Part shown: positions 1-11,971 of the stretch, one piece after another
Numbering within the stretch: the first letter of the stretch is position 1
Layout of the letters: each line of letters starts with the position of its first letter
Source of the DNA: Cordia subcordata
Taxonomy: Eukaryota > Streptophyta > Magnoliopsida > Boraginales > Cordiaceae
DNA: 64,000 bases
Direction of reading: 5' to 3'
Assembly (NCBI GenBank): GCA_028554755.1
Contig: JAPTOF010000017.1
Location: 3,534,001-3,598,000, forward strand
Notes under the pieces: model-generated
What the model was told of the DNA's origin: nothing
Seen by the model: the letters and a program-made list of their open reading frames with translations, nothing else
Databases searched by the model: none
Made by a program: the position numbers and the translations under genes

Positions 1-35
1 TAAAAAAATTAATATCAAACCATATAATGCTAACA

Positions 36-1747
36 ATTGTTTTATTGGCAATTGCATCATATCATTCAATCCATATCTCGTGATCGTGATGCAAGTCCTT
101 TGAACACCTACAAAAGAATTTAGTGAAAGAGGATGAATTCTAGTTGTTCTAAACTATGTTCATGGCCATAAGATAAAATTGATAATAGAACATTAATTTT
201 ATCAAGAATAGGTCATTGTTTGTCATATCGTGGATTATCCTTATGATTAAAGAGTGCAGAGACATTGATATGATAAACAGGTTATATGTGGAGACATGTT
301 CATTGAACTAGACTCAACTAAATAGCATCCTATGGTATTATACCCAAACTGTCAAAGGAATGGATGTAGTTGGTATGGATGATTTGGTCCCTCTAACCTA
401 AGATCACTATCGAGGCTTACAAGTAGTTCCTTATATATTAGTGCTAGACAACCCACATTTCTAATTTGGTAATAGAAAATATCTGGATATAAGCAAGTAC
501 TTAGTGACGTCAATGTGTGGATCCAGAAAGAATTAACCCGTCTAGATATATAGTGTCAGATGTTCTGTCCAATTTTATATAGACTTTGGCCAAAATAACT
601 CTTGCGACGAGTCACAGGGTTTGTCATGATTAGTCATGATAATATTATGAAAATGGACTAAGGATAACTAATTAGAGTCTTGACGGTTAAACATACCTCT
701 TTAGTTATCTTCAAACATCTAGATTTAAAAGAAAATAATTCATGAGCACCAAAGGTTCTTGGAATGGTGTTTGACATACATTTGGGCCTTTTAAGACGTT
801 GGGAACCATTGCCAAATTGTAACTTCGATTACTATAAGAAATGTTCTTATGCTACCGACTTAAGTTCAAACCTTCAAAGTCATGCACATAGTTCAATTGG
901 ATTTTGAAGAATTGACAATTTAATGAACGTCATTATTTTATTTAATAAATATTAAATAATTGTCATGTAAAATTAATTTGACTATATCTAGCTAGCATAG
1001 GGACTAGTAGCAAATTAATTCCTAGTTAGTTAGTGAAATTTATTTATGAGTTTAGTTGAAACTTAAGGATTGAATATAGTGATTTGGATATTTAATTATG
1101 AAGGGTTTTATGGAAAGCCCATGTCATAATTAATTTATCTTATAAAATTACTTATAAGATTTTGGCTTGTTGGGAGAATTTATAAATTGGGCTTGTAAGC
1201 CTAGTAAAATATATATTAATTTATTTTAAATTAATTCTTATTAGAATATAAGATTTTAAATTTAATCATTTTGAATAATTAAATGCATTATTATCTATAA
1301 GATAATGGTGATAAGAGTTCTATTGATAACAGTATTCATTTGAGTTATCTATTATCTAATAATAGATAACATAGTAATTTAAAATAATAAAAATAGATAG
1401 AAGATATTAGATATATTCCCCTTTTTCTCCCTTTTTGAAAATATTAGATATCCTGAAGACAGAAACGCATGTACGTATTCTGTCTTCCTGATTCTCTTTA
1501 TATATCACCAATTAAAAAAGAACTCACAAACCATATTAAGGAAAAAAAAATCTCCGTCTTGCTGTGAACGTGCATACAAAGAGAGAGGAACTAAAGTTTT
1601 TGCTATGTAGGCACGACTTACAGAAATATTCACAAACACGCAATACAGAGATATAATCATAACCTTTCATTTCTATTATCGTGTTTTGTTTTGCTTGATA
1701 TTAAGCGATTCTTGCAAAGAGAGAGAATTTGGATTCTCTCACTTTCA
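36..1747 (+). repeat. 5' LTR of copia A (left end uncertain)
   Basis: Positions 36-790 match 22303-23072 with scattered differences, for example the shared blocks 'attgttttattggcaatt' and 'tcaaacatctag'. The LTR ends in CA at 1746-1747, directly before a primer-binding-site-like sequence. A TATATAT promoter candidate lies near 1498, followed by a purine-rich transcribed region. Bases 1-35 show no match to the other LTR. Confidence 0.75.
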
Positions 1748-1760
1748 GTGTTATCAGAGT
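1748..1760 (+). other. Primer-binding site of copia A
   Basis: The sequence gtgttatcagagt sits immediately after the LTR. It is a two-change variant of the plant initiator tRNA-Met complement tggtatcagagc that copia elements use to prime minus-strand cDNA. Element D carries the canonical form. Confidence 0.65.
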
Positions 1761-2929
1761 TAACTCACTCTTCTTATGCATTTTATGTTTTGTGATTGTT
1801 AACTATCTAAATATTCACGAAATGTATTATTTGATAGTTGTTTTATTTTACTATTTTATTTACATTTTCTTAAATCTAAAAAACAATAAATAAGTTATTT
1901 GGCCTATTAATATGCGTCAAAAAAATTATTGAATTAAATTTACATGATTGAAAAAAAAATTATGTTTTAATATGAATTGCAAGATCATGTCTTAACGTGT
2001 TTCATTAGATGAATTATGTCTATGCTGAAATTGTGTTAAGCCAACAGAGATCTTCATTATGCTTGAGTGTGATAATGTTAGACATGATTACATAGTCATG
2101 CTAAAGCATGATTTTATGATTAAAAAAAATGTTTTCTTTATTTTGTCAATTTTGAAATAATAAAATTGTTTATGATTTTTTTATTGATAAAAAAATTTAT
2201 TTTGATTATGAATTCAATTAATTTTTTTTTTCATTATTAATTAACAAAGTTTTAATCATTTTTTATTTAAAATAATAAAATTATTTGTTATTTTTGGTTT
2301 GATAAAAAAATTTTATAGTGTGATTATGAATTAATATGACGAATCTTATTGATTATGAATCAATTAAAATTTATTTTTGTTAATTATAAATCAACAATTT
2401 TTTTTTGTAATATGTATCCTATTAATTGTGAATTGTTAGAATTACTATTTTTGTTAATTTTGAATTAAAAAAATTTGCATTTTTATGCTTAAAGTGTTAA
2501 GCAATTTTGGGGTAAATTTTAACAATTGACACATAGATAAATTATCTTATCAACATAATCGCCAAAATATATGAACATTAATCCATCTTTTTGTTTGCCT
2601 AATTATTATGAGTAATATTTTAGATTTGATGCACTAGTGATTATAGGCTTTAGGTTTGATGTAAATGGCTATTATTTATTTTGGTAAATTGACCCTGTGA
2701 GCCCCACATTCCTTTGTCAATCTAGTTGTAATTCCCGATCTCCCTAAGTTATGTACACTCTCTCCAAAATTGGAGGTTTCTTTTATTTTTATGATTGCAC
2801 TAATTGTTAGGCTTTAGAAGCCCAAGGAAAGAAGATTTGTAGATTGGAGGCTATGGAGTGGAAAGCTTGGAGATTTGAAGGCTCAGGTTTGTCTAGGTTT
2901 ATCGGATTAAATTGTAATAGTTTACATGT
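1761..2929. other. AT-rich leader of copia A
   Basis: No coding potential is seen. The sequence is very AT-rich with many T and A homopolymers. I assign it to the untranslated leader of A because it lies between the primer-binding site and gag. The part from about 2640 is less AT-rich and could belong to the pararetrovirus insertion or to another insertion; I cannot tell. Confidence 0.4.
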
Positions 2930-2937
2930 TTAGGTGT

Positions 2938-3990
2938 GACCTATGATTGTATATATTGGACTATTGCTTGGTCTATTTGCTTAATCTGCTCTTGAGAGTG
3001 ATATTCACCCGTAAGCAAATCTTTCTAGACCATTTTTTGCCAGAATTTCATAAAAAATGTCCTTTTCAAACAAGGAATATGTTGTTGGGTATGTCCAACT
3101 TCTGGAGTCCATCTGACTTTTCAGGGTATAGAAAATTCCAAAAAAAAAAAATACATTGACGTTGTTCCCTCAACATATTATTGATTGTCTTCCAGGTTGA
3201 TTACCCTTGGCGAACAGTTCAACCATTCAGCATACAATCCCTTGAATGGTTCTGGTAATATTGTCAGACTTAGACCAAAGAAATTCCACCATATCAAAAA
3301 CCATGATGTTATTTCTTTTTTGAGAATATCTAATGAGATTTTTATAAACCATGAATGTTTTCTCTGATCATTCTCAAAATAGAAAACCTTCGTAAATGCA
3401 TCCACATAATCCTAATATGAAAATTGGATTGGAGTTCTTGAACCGGGAGAATTATATTCCTTAAGCTTATGGGTACTTAACCCCCATTTTTCAGCATTTA
3501 TTATGCTTTTAATTGCAATTTTGCTATAAGCAAAATCTTTAGCTGTTATATTAGCTCTTTCGCTTTTTCGAAAATGTTCGAAATCTATAGAATCGATTTT
3601 TATGAGTATATTCTCATAATGCTGTCTAGTCTTATATGATTGAGCAGGGAAAGCAAACTCATCAAGATATTTTTGCACGAGTATCCAAGGATCATTTTTG
3701 TATGTAAGATTCTTTTGTGATAAATACAGGATTATTTCCTATTGCGACCCTTGTGAGTCTGACAAGGAGTCATCTTACTTCGTATTATTCAGAGCATTAG
3801 CAAAAGATGTCTTATTCTTCTCTGCTATCTCCTTCTCCTGTTCACCAATCAATTTTATTACCTTATCATATATAGGATAATTTGGAGAAGGTAACCAAAT
3901 ATCTAGTTTTTGTGCTCGAAGTATATTTCTTCGATGTTCTGCCTCTTCAACGGCTAATGAAACTGCTTTATTAGCATAATAGTAGTTTGT
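2938..3990 (-). pseudogene. Reading frame downstream of the caulimovirid RNase H
   Basis: After RNase H, coding-like minus-strand sequence continues through 3880-3990 (LIGEQEKEIAEKNK), 3412-3678, 3178-3405 (KHSWFIKI, then ILPEPFKGLYAEW) and 2938-3090 (FFMKFWQK, then EQIKQIDQAIVQYIQS before a stop). The pieces lie in different frames. By position it corresponds to the C-terminal part of the polyprotein or a separate 3' gene such as the one that encodes the translational transactivator in some genera. I do not recognise a diagnostic motif, so no function is assigned. Confidence 0.5.
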
Positions 3991-4039
3991 GACATATTTT
4001 CCCCTACCTCTTCCTCTTTCTTTTCCCCTATTAGGGGGG

Positions 4040-5350
4040 TTGCATCCTACAAGTATTCATGAGCAAGGAAATCAGGAAGAGTATTATTCTCCCCCTTTAT
4101 ATATTTAATTTCAAAATCAAATGGGGCTAAATGTGCTTGCCACCTTGCAAACATTTATTTTGAAACATCATATTTAAAATATTTATTAAACATAAATTTT
4201 GTAGCTTGGCAATCAGTTTTAATTAAAAACTTTTGATTAAATAAATCATCTTGAAATTTCAAAACACATTTTACAATTGCCAAGATTTCTTTTGCAATCG
4301 TAGAATAATTTTTTTGGCTATCATTCCATTTTCCAGAATGAAATATAACAAGATATTCTTGTTTAGATATATGATAGACCTATTTCAAAACACCACCAAA
4401 ACCAATATTAGAAGCATCAGTTTCAATGATTTTATTCCATGTAGGATTAGCAAGCATTAAACAAGGTAATTTTGCAACCTTCTTTTTTATTGTCTTGACT
4501 GCTTCAGTTTAGTCCAAGGAATTGGAGATTTTTTCAATCTATCATACAATATAGCTGTATCTGAAGCAAGATTCTTATAATATGGAGAAATATAATTCAA
4601 ACTTCCTAAAATCTTTGTAATTAGGTTTTATCCAAAATTATATCAGAAAATTTAGAAGCAAATTCAATACTTCTGTCAATAGGAATTATTTTCCCGTCTT
4701 CAATATTATGACCTAAAAATCTAATTTTTGTTTGGAAAATCTGCATTTTTGGTTTTGAAACTACAAGCCTATTTTGAATTATTAGCCTTTTAAATATATC
4801 AAGGTGTTTAAAATGGGTTTCTATGCCCTTAGAAAATACAAGAACATCATCGATATAAACAATTATAAATTCATTATAAGGAATGAATATATCATTCATT
4901 ATATTTTAGAATTTAGAAGGAGCATTCTTCAATCCAAATGGAATTACATTCCATTCGTAATGTCCTATTGGAATTGTAAAAGTTGTTTTATATCTATCTT
5001 CCTTTACTACCTAAATTTGGTAATATCCTAATTTCATATCAAATTTTGAGAAGATAATAGCATCATGAACTCCATCTAAAAGATCATTTTTATTAGGAAT
5101 ATCTAATCCATTTTAACACTTTATTTAAAGGTTTGTAATTAATAACTAATCTAGGAGTACCTCTCTCCTTCTCTGCATGTTTATTTACATAAAAACGTAT
5201 ACAACTCCATAGAGAATGAGATTTTCTTATTAATCCCTTATAAAGTAAATTAGAAATTTCTTTTTTGCAAAATTCTAAATATTCTTTATTCATTTGACAA
5301 GGTCTAGCCTTAGTTGGAATATTTTTGTCATCAAAATCATCCTCATATGG
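4040..5350 (-). pseudogene. Caulimovirid reverse transcriptase and RNase H, broken
   Basis: The N-terminal RT block is at about 5093-5350 (segments KARPCQMN and PRLVINYKPLN). The palm active site FIIVYIDDVLVFS lies in 4621-4899. RNase H follows at about 4040-4480, with its three acidic residues visible in ETDAS, AKEIL and KTDCQ. Several in-frame stops and at least two frame changes separate these blocks. The part of RT between about 4900 and 5090 is poorly preserved. This region gives the family assignment: the RT sequence pattern is pararetroviral and differs from the copia and gypsy RTs elsewhere in the window. Confidence 0.85.
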
Positions 5351-5419
5351 TAAAGATACAATATGCTTTTTCCAATCCCAAAAGGTATTCGGATGATCAC
5401 TACATATTTCTAGTGAAAG

Positions 5420-5935
5420 TTAATTTATTATCATTTTAATTTTTTCTTGAAGTTTGGGATTTTTAGTTTTATCCTTAATGCTTAAGTACATATTTCTTGT
5501 TTCAAGAAATTTAATGCTTAATGTACATATTTCTTGCTTCAAGAAATTTAATTGATTTCCTTTGGCTTTTATTAAATCAGTTATTTGATTTAATACCTTA
5601 GTTATAGGATCTAACATGAAATCAATTGTTATTAACTTTCCTTCATATGTTCCTAAAATTCCTTTATTAGTTACTTCCTTTATAGGAAATATTTTTTGAA
5701 GGAAAGGTGCTCCAAGAATAATTTGATTAGTCATATTTCTGACAAAAACAAAACTAGTTGGTATACAAACTCTATCTTTACATATATATGCCTTTGATAG
5801 TTTATATAAAATTTTCATTTTATTCCCACTAGCTGAGCTTAATGAATGAGTAGTCTTTTCAAAATATTTTGTAGGAATTAATCCTTCCTGAATACAATTC
5901 AAAGATGCTCCACTATCAATAAGAGCAACAAATTC
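5420..5935 (-). pseudogene. Caulimovirid aspartic protease region
   Basis: The motif LIDSGASLNCI is encoded near 5890-5925 and is the DSGA active site of a retropepsin. Downstream the segment ILGAPFL resembles the conserved ILG strand of the same fold. In the family this enzyme processes the polyprotein. The reading frame runs to a stop at 5420, after a lysine-rich tail. Within it a stretch of about 37 bases is duplicated in tandem (about 5477-5551), which lengthens the tail. The preceding segment 5942-6148 is in another frame. Confidence 0.8.
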
Positions 5936-6148
5936 TTGCCTCTATTCTCTTTCTATTAAGAGACTAATTTTAACAAGCCATTTTTGAGATGTAACCATTT
6001 CAAGTTTTCCTAAAAATGGTTCAAAGTTAGATTCTATTTGTTCTATTTTCTCTTTCCCTTTGTTTGAATTTTCAATTTTTAAAATTTTTTGTATAAGGAT
6101 TCCTATTTGATCCTGAATGACAACATTTTCCTGAGATAAAACTTTCAT

Positions 6149-6745
6149 TTCTTTTTTCAGGGTTTTTATTTCTTCCTGAAGATCTTGAAAGGAACTAACA
6201 GAAGATGTATTATGTTTTTCTTCTATTCTTCTCCTAATTTCTCTAAGACTATAGGGTTTGTAATCTCTATCTGAAACTATTATTTGTTCTTCTTTATTAC
6301 TAGTCTCACCTTGCTGTTGAACATAATTAAGAATTTTATTTCTTGTTCCTAAATCTTCAACAATTTTTAATAATTCAATAATACTATCATTTGTTACAAC
6401 ATTCAGTTGAAATTCTTGGAATTGAGCAAGAATTTTATAATAATCTTCTTCTTCTTCATCATCTTGTATCTTATTAATACAAGTATTACAACATTGTTGC
6501 TCATATCAGAGGAGGATGTTAAGGAATCTAATTCTTCCTTGTTATGTAGTTGATGTAAATCTTTTGATGATTCAGAATATTCTTCTTCAAAAGACTTATT
6601 TGAGTTAAGAATTATTTTCTTCAAAGAATCTTTTAATTCTTCCTCAATATTTAATTCATTAATCTTTGTCTTTACTCTACATCTATTAGAGTAATGACCA
6701 ACTTTACCACATTTATAACAAACTGGTGGTTCTTTAATATGATTA
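6149..6745 (-). pseudogene. Caulimovirid coat-protein C-terminal region with zinc finger
   Basis: Positions 6679-6720 encode a CCHC knuckle, CYKCGKVGHYSNRC, spaced C-X2-C-X4-H-X4-C as in the nucleocapsid part of caulimovirid coat proteins, where it binds RNA. It is followed by acidic, Glu/Ser/Asp-rich sequence (6403-6624) and a lysine/glutamate-rich stretch. The frame is interrupted several times. The N-terminal capsid domain is not found upstream, because pararetrovirus-like sequence ends near 6745. Confidence 0.7.
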
Positions 6746-7364
6746 ATTGATCACCGATATCCTAATTATTAAGTGAAAGCAACTTAATGGGCAAAGCATT
6801 ATTAATAAAATCCTCTGAATATTAGGTCTATAAAGTGGTTTAATTAGTAGATAATTTAATACATTGCCCTCTCATTAAGTAATAATAAGTCCACAACTGT
6901 GATAAAAGTTGAAGGCCCAAAGGCCTGACCTTTATTTGGAAGTGGAATTATTATTTATTATATGAGATCTTTGAAATTATATCAAATAAATTGAGTAAGT
7001 TGACTAACCAAAGTTGGACTTACACACTTTTATTGATAAAAATCATAGATTTCTCATGTTAATGGTTGACCTATATAGGCTTTTTCAGTGGAGGACCAAA
7101 GCCCTACTGAATAGATGTTTTGGGCTAAAACTAATTATCAAGAATTGTTTGAAGAAACAATTGTCAAAATTATGTGTATCTTACTTGGTCTTGATACCTA
7201 CTACGAGTATAAAGTTTCATTGTCTCCACAAATTGGAGAATGAGGCGACCAATTTGAATAAGAATAGAGGGAGATCCTTTTGACTAAAGGTCAAGTCTTT
7301 AGGATATTTACAAAACCATATAAGTAATGCTAATTATAATTGTCAAATATCTTTGCAGATTAAA
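6746..7364. other. Leader segment of copia A before gag
   Basis: No coding sequence is supported. The stretch sits between the pararetrovirus relic and the gag start of A and is probably the rest of the leader. Confidence 0.4.
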
Positions 7365-8030
7365 ATGGCCATCAATGTTTCTTCGCTTCCCTCTATATTG
7401 GATAGTGAGAAGCTCATTGGGCCTAATTTCAATAGCTGGTAGCGAGAATTACACATTGTGCTCGAAAGTGAGCAGACTCTGTATGTGCTAACAGATCTAG
7501 CACCAACGAAGCCTGTTAATGGTGCAACTGCTACTCAATGTCACACTTAGGAGAAGTGGTTGAAATGATCAAATTACAGTGCATTGTATCATGAGGGCTT
7601 CTATGTCAGATGAGTTGAGGATACTCAACCAAAGGCCATCATTCAAGAGTTGAATGAATCTTTTGGAGTATCTGCTGCTGCACAAAGATATAAGACCTCT
7701 ACTATAGTCTTCAAAACTATTATGAGAGAAAGGACCTCTGTGGCAGATCATGTATTATACATGACTAAGTAAACTATCATGAGCTGTTATGTTTACTTTA
7801 GGTGTATGAAAGGCATAACAAGCTCCTTAAGGGGATTGTTAACCAAGTGAAAGGCTCATCCAAAATGAAGAATAAGGAAAACAAATTTAAGCTTCAAGGT
7901 GAGGTCTATAAGCCGAATCAACAGGCCCCTAAGAAGAAGGTAAAACAAAGCAAATTTGAATGTCATTTATACAAGAAACTTGGACATTAGAAAAGAAACT
8001 GTATTGCTTATCTAACATCACTAGATCCAA
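7365..8030 (+). pseudogene. Copia A gag, broken
   Basis: The start at 7365 opens MAINVSSLPSIL and is followed by LIGPNFNSW and a stop two codons later. The same order (LTGPNFVDW) occurs in the gag of element D, which supports the start and a shared lineage. Further on, LNESFGV and later residues fit the copia gag/UBN2 domain that forms the virus-like particle. The zinc knuckle near 7955-8000 is damaged: the second cysteine is tyrosine (ECHLYKKLGH) and the next tryptophan codon is a stop. The protein cannot be made intact. Confidence 0.8.
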
Positions 8031-8089
8031 TAAGCCTAAAAAGAGGCAAAGTACTACTGCACAAGGTACAAATATGATATCACCTCGTA

Positions 8090-10913
8090 ATTTTTGTACC
8101 ATAGACACTACTACTTTTGCATTAGATACAAGCAGTCTTAATCATATCTATAATTTGTCGCAGAGGCTGCAAATAAGTAGGAGATTCTAGAAAGGAGAGT
8201 GGTTTCTATATGTTGGGAATTGAAGTCCAATTCCAGTACTAGTATTAAGAACTTTGACTTTTTCTTTTAATTCTAAAAAGTTTGTTTTGAACAATGTTTC
8301 ATATTGTCTAGATTTTATAATGAATATGATCTCTATTGGGCTTTTAGACCAAGAGGGATTTGGTTTTTCTATTAATAGTAATGACACTAATATTATTATG
8401 AATAATAGAATTGTCATGCATGGATAATTATCAAATGGAATCTATATATGCAAAAGGCCTAGTGGCATAATGTATACTAGTAGCAAGTGTCCTAAGCCAA
8501 GTAATAATAGTACTTACTTATGACATTATAGACTTGGTTATATAAGCGAGAGTAGGATCAAAAGATTAATTAAGGTTGGATTCATTGATATTAGTGATTT
8601 AGAATCATTACCAACTTGTGAATCCTGCCTACTAGGTAAGATTACCAAATCACCCTTTTCTGGAAAGGTGAACGTGCTACTGATCTCTTAGGTTTAGTAT
8701 ATACTGATGTATATGGACCAATGAGTGTAAGTGTCAAAGAAGGATATAATTACTTCATTACTTTTACTGATGATATTTTGAGATATGGTTATGTCTATTT
8801 AATGAGGCATAAATCAAATGCTTTTGAAATGTTCAAAAGATATTGTAACGAGGTAGAGAAACAAAGTAGAAAGGATATTAAAATTCTTTGATTCGATCGA
8901 GGAGGTGAGTATCTTTCCAATGAGTTTCTAAATTACTTGGAAGAGAATAGAAATCTCTCACAATGGACACCTCCTGGTACACCACAACATAATGGTGTAT
9001 CTGAAAGAAGAAATTGGACTTTGTTAGACATGGTTCGGTCTATTATAGGGCATACAGATCTATCTATATCCTTTCAGGGTTATGCCCTTGAGACGGCTTC
9101 CTTTTTGCTAAATAGGGTCTCTAGTAAATCTATAAAGAAGACGCCATATGAGATATGGGTTGCTCGTAAACCAACATTATCATACATAAAAGTATGGGAT
9201 TTGTCCAGCATTTGTCAAACATCTTCAAACTAATAAGCTAGGACCTAAGTCTTATAAGTGTTTGTTTATAGGTTACCCTAAAGAAACCGAAGGGTTCTAT
9301 TTCTACCATTTGAGTGAACAAAGGGTGTTTGTTGCTCGAAAAGCTATTTTCTTAGAAAAAGAGTTCCTATTAGAAGGAACGTGTACTTCTTAGGTTGAAC
9401 TTAACGAAGTACAATTGGTAGACAAACAAACACCACTTGCTAAACATATAGAGTAAGATAAGGTTTTAGAATCAATTCCTAAGCCTATTATTGATATTTC
9501 ATTAAGGCAATCTGATAGAATATCACGTCAATTGGATAGATATGGATTTCTCATCCAAGATGGAGATCCTATTAAACTCAATAAGAACAATAAAGATCCA
9601 ATCACCTTTATGGATGCAATGCAGAGATCAGATTATGAGAAATGGTTGGACGCCATGAATTTGAGATGGACTCTATGAATATCAACAATGTTTGGACATT
9701 AGTTGATCCATTTGAAGGAATTAAACTTATTGGGTACAAATAGGTCTTCAAAAGAAAGAAAGGAGAAGATGGGAAGGTAAAGACCTATAAAACCTATCTA
9801 GTTGCCAAAGGATATCGTTAACGTTACGGCATTAACTATGGCAAAACATTTTCTCCTATGGCAATGCTCAAGTCCATTTGGATTTTGCTTGCTATTTTTG
9901 CATACCTCGACTATAAAATCTAGAAAATGGATGTCAAAATATCTTTTCTAAATGGAGAACTAAATGAGGAGGTGTATATGACACAGCCTAAAGGATTCAT
10001 ATCCATAAATGAGTCCAATTGCACTTCAAAGGTCCATTTATGGATTTAAGCAAGCTTCTCGAAGTTGAAACATATGATTTAACAAAACATTAAAAACATA
10101 TGGTTTTGTTAAGAATGAAAAGGAACCTTGCATTTACAAATAGGCCATTAATAATGTGGTTATATTCTTGGTGTTTTGTGTGGATGACATTCTCTTGATG
10201 GGAAATGACATTTTGGCATTGCACAATGTGAAGCTATGGCTTTCATCTCAATTCTCCGTGAATGATTTAAGAGAAGCATCTTATATCCTTAGGATTAAGA
10301 TCTATAGAGATAGATCAAGACAGTTATTAGGATTATCTCAATCCACGTACATGGATACAATGCTAAAGAGGTTTAGCATGGAGAATTCCAAAAGGGTCTA
10401 TCTTCTAATGGGCCATGGAATTTCTCTTTTTGAAAAGGATTGTTCAACAAATCTTAAGGAAAAAGAGTGAATGAATAGAGTACCATATGCTTCAACTATG
10501 GGCTATTATGTATGTCATGACTTTTACAAGGCTAGACGTTACATATTTGCTAGGTGTAGCTAGTCGATACCAGTCTGACCCAGGTGAAAAGCGTTGGTAT
10601 ATGGCTAAGGCCATCCTTAAATATTTGAGAAATACTAAGGAGTAATGGCTTATTTATGGAGATTTTGATATGAAACTAGTTGGTTATACTGACTCTAGTT
10701 CTCAATCAGACGATGATGATAACAAAAGCGTATCAGGCTATATCTTTACTTTGAATGGTGGAGTAGTTTCTTGGAAAAGTTCTACGTAACAAATAATGAC
10801 TGATTTCGTGTGTGAGGCAGAATATATAGTTGCATCTGATGCAGCAAAGGAGGCGATTTGGCTAAGGAAGTTCATCACTGAACTGGGAGTTGTTCCTAAA
10901 CTAGAAGGACCAG
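8090..10913 (+). pseudogene. Copia A pol (protease, integrase, RT, start of RNase H)
   Basis: The protease site is altered (ALDTSSLNHI where families have DTGA). GAG-pre-integrase follows near 8510-8640 (LWHYRLG in frame, CESCLLGK). The integrase core is at 8700-9230: FDRGGEY and VSERRN keep the second acidic residue and the glutamate, but a stop precedes FDRGGEY. RT spans about 9600-10480, with the active site FCVDDILL, so the usual YVDD tyrosine is cysteine. RNase H begins near 10660 and is cut at 10913 by gypsy element E. Stops lie at 9741 and elsewhere, with several frame shifts. Confidence 0.85.
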
Positions 10914-11856
10914 TGATGTCTTCTTACGAGTGCAAGTTTTAAAAGACCCGCAAGCGTACGGATCGTGCAATACAGTGTTTACGAGTGCGGGTGTCGAACC
11001 ACAGGGAGGCGTGAATATCGTGAATGTATCCTATGCTTGGTGTCCTAAAAGAGCTAAAAAGAAATATCTAAACTAAGTGTACTTTTTCTTGTGAAGGTTT
11101 GGATTGTCGGGAGCTCTAAGTAAATGAAAGAAAACTAAACTATGAATAAAAACAAAAAGGGACGCAGGTTGATTAAGAAGAAACTAACAATTGGAAAGGG
11201 ATTAGGGTGACTTGGACTTATGAATGGGTAACTCCATACTCAAATGCTATGGGATTAAGGGATGATGGCTAACTATCAAAAGTGCTCTTAACTAGGTTGT
11301 TAGTTAGTGTCTTGATTTCCCCCTAGGACTCGGTGCGGGTCCGTCCCTAGGCGACGTCTCCTAGAGCTACGGCGTGGTCCTTATGACCTAGGGCATCAAG
11401 AGGGACTAACTAACTTCCTAGGTGGCTTAGAATGAACCTACCCTAGTACCTAAACCGTTGGCTGGGTTTAAAGCCAAGACCTAGTGTTGCTAAGGTCGAC
11501 TAAATCTATCCTGAAACCTATTGGCTGGATTTAAAACCAAAGGAAACTCGACCTAGATTAGCCCTAAATTATACTCCGTCATTCTAAGATCACTACAGCA
11601 AGATTTGACTAACATTCATACACATGTGATATTGAAATTATGCTTGTTACTAGGCATGCAAATACGTATATAGACATGAATAAAAGCACTACCCACTTCA
11701 TAACATCCATGTATAAACACATAGACATGAGTACAACATGGATTAGATGTGTTTAGTAACAAACAAACTTCAATTAATATATATGTACTCATCTAGGTAT
11801 TTTATCAAACACATAGGCATGAATGAAAGAACACCCAATTAAACAAAACAAATCAA

Positions 11857-11896
<40 letters not shown>

Positions 11897-11937
11897 GCCA
11901 TCATATCCCATATCATAAGAGTATAAAATTAACCCAT

Positions 11938-11971
<34 letters not shown>

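Larger units (their letters stand above)
2930..6745 (-). mobile_element. Endogenous pararetrovirus relic (Caulimoviridae)
   Basis: Reading on the minus strand from 6745 down, the order is a CCHC zinc finger, an aspartic protease, a reverse transcriptase, RNase H, and then a further reading frame. This is the gene order of plant pararetroviruses, with no integrase and no LTRs. The relic is broken by many stops and frame changes and contains a small tandem duplication, so it is a dead genomic copy. The movement-protein and N-terminal coat regions are absent. It lies in the leader of copia A in the opposite orientation. The edges are approximate because they were set by where coding-like sequence stops. 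Genus cannot be fixed by eye. Confidence 0.85.

Noticed and set aside
2947..3367. Plus-strand open frames near 3 kb
   Set aside because: They overlap the coding-like minus-strand end of the caulimovirid relic and show no family features.
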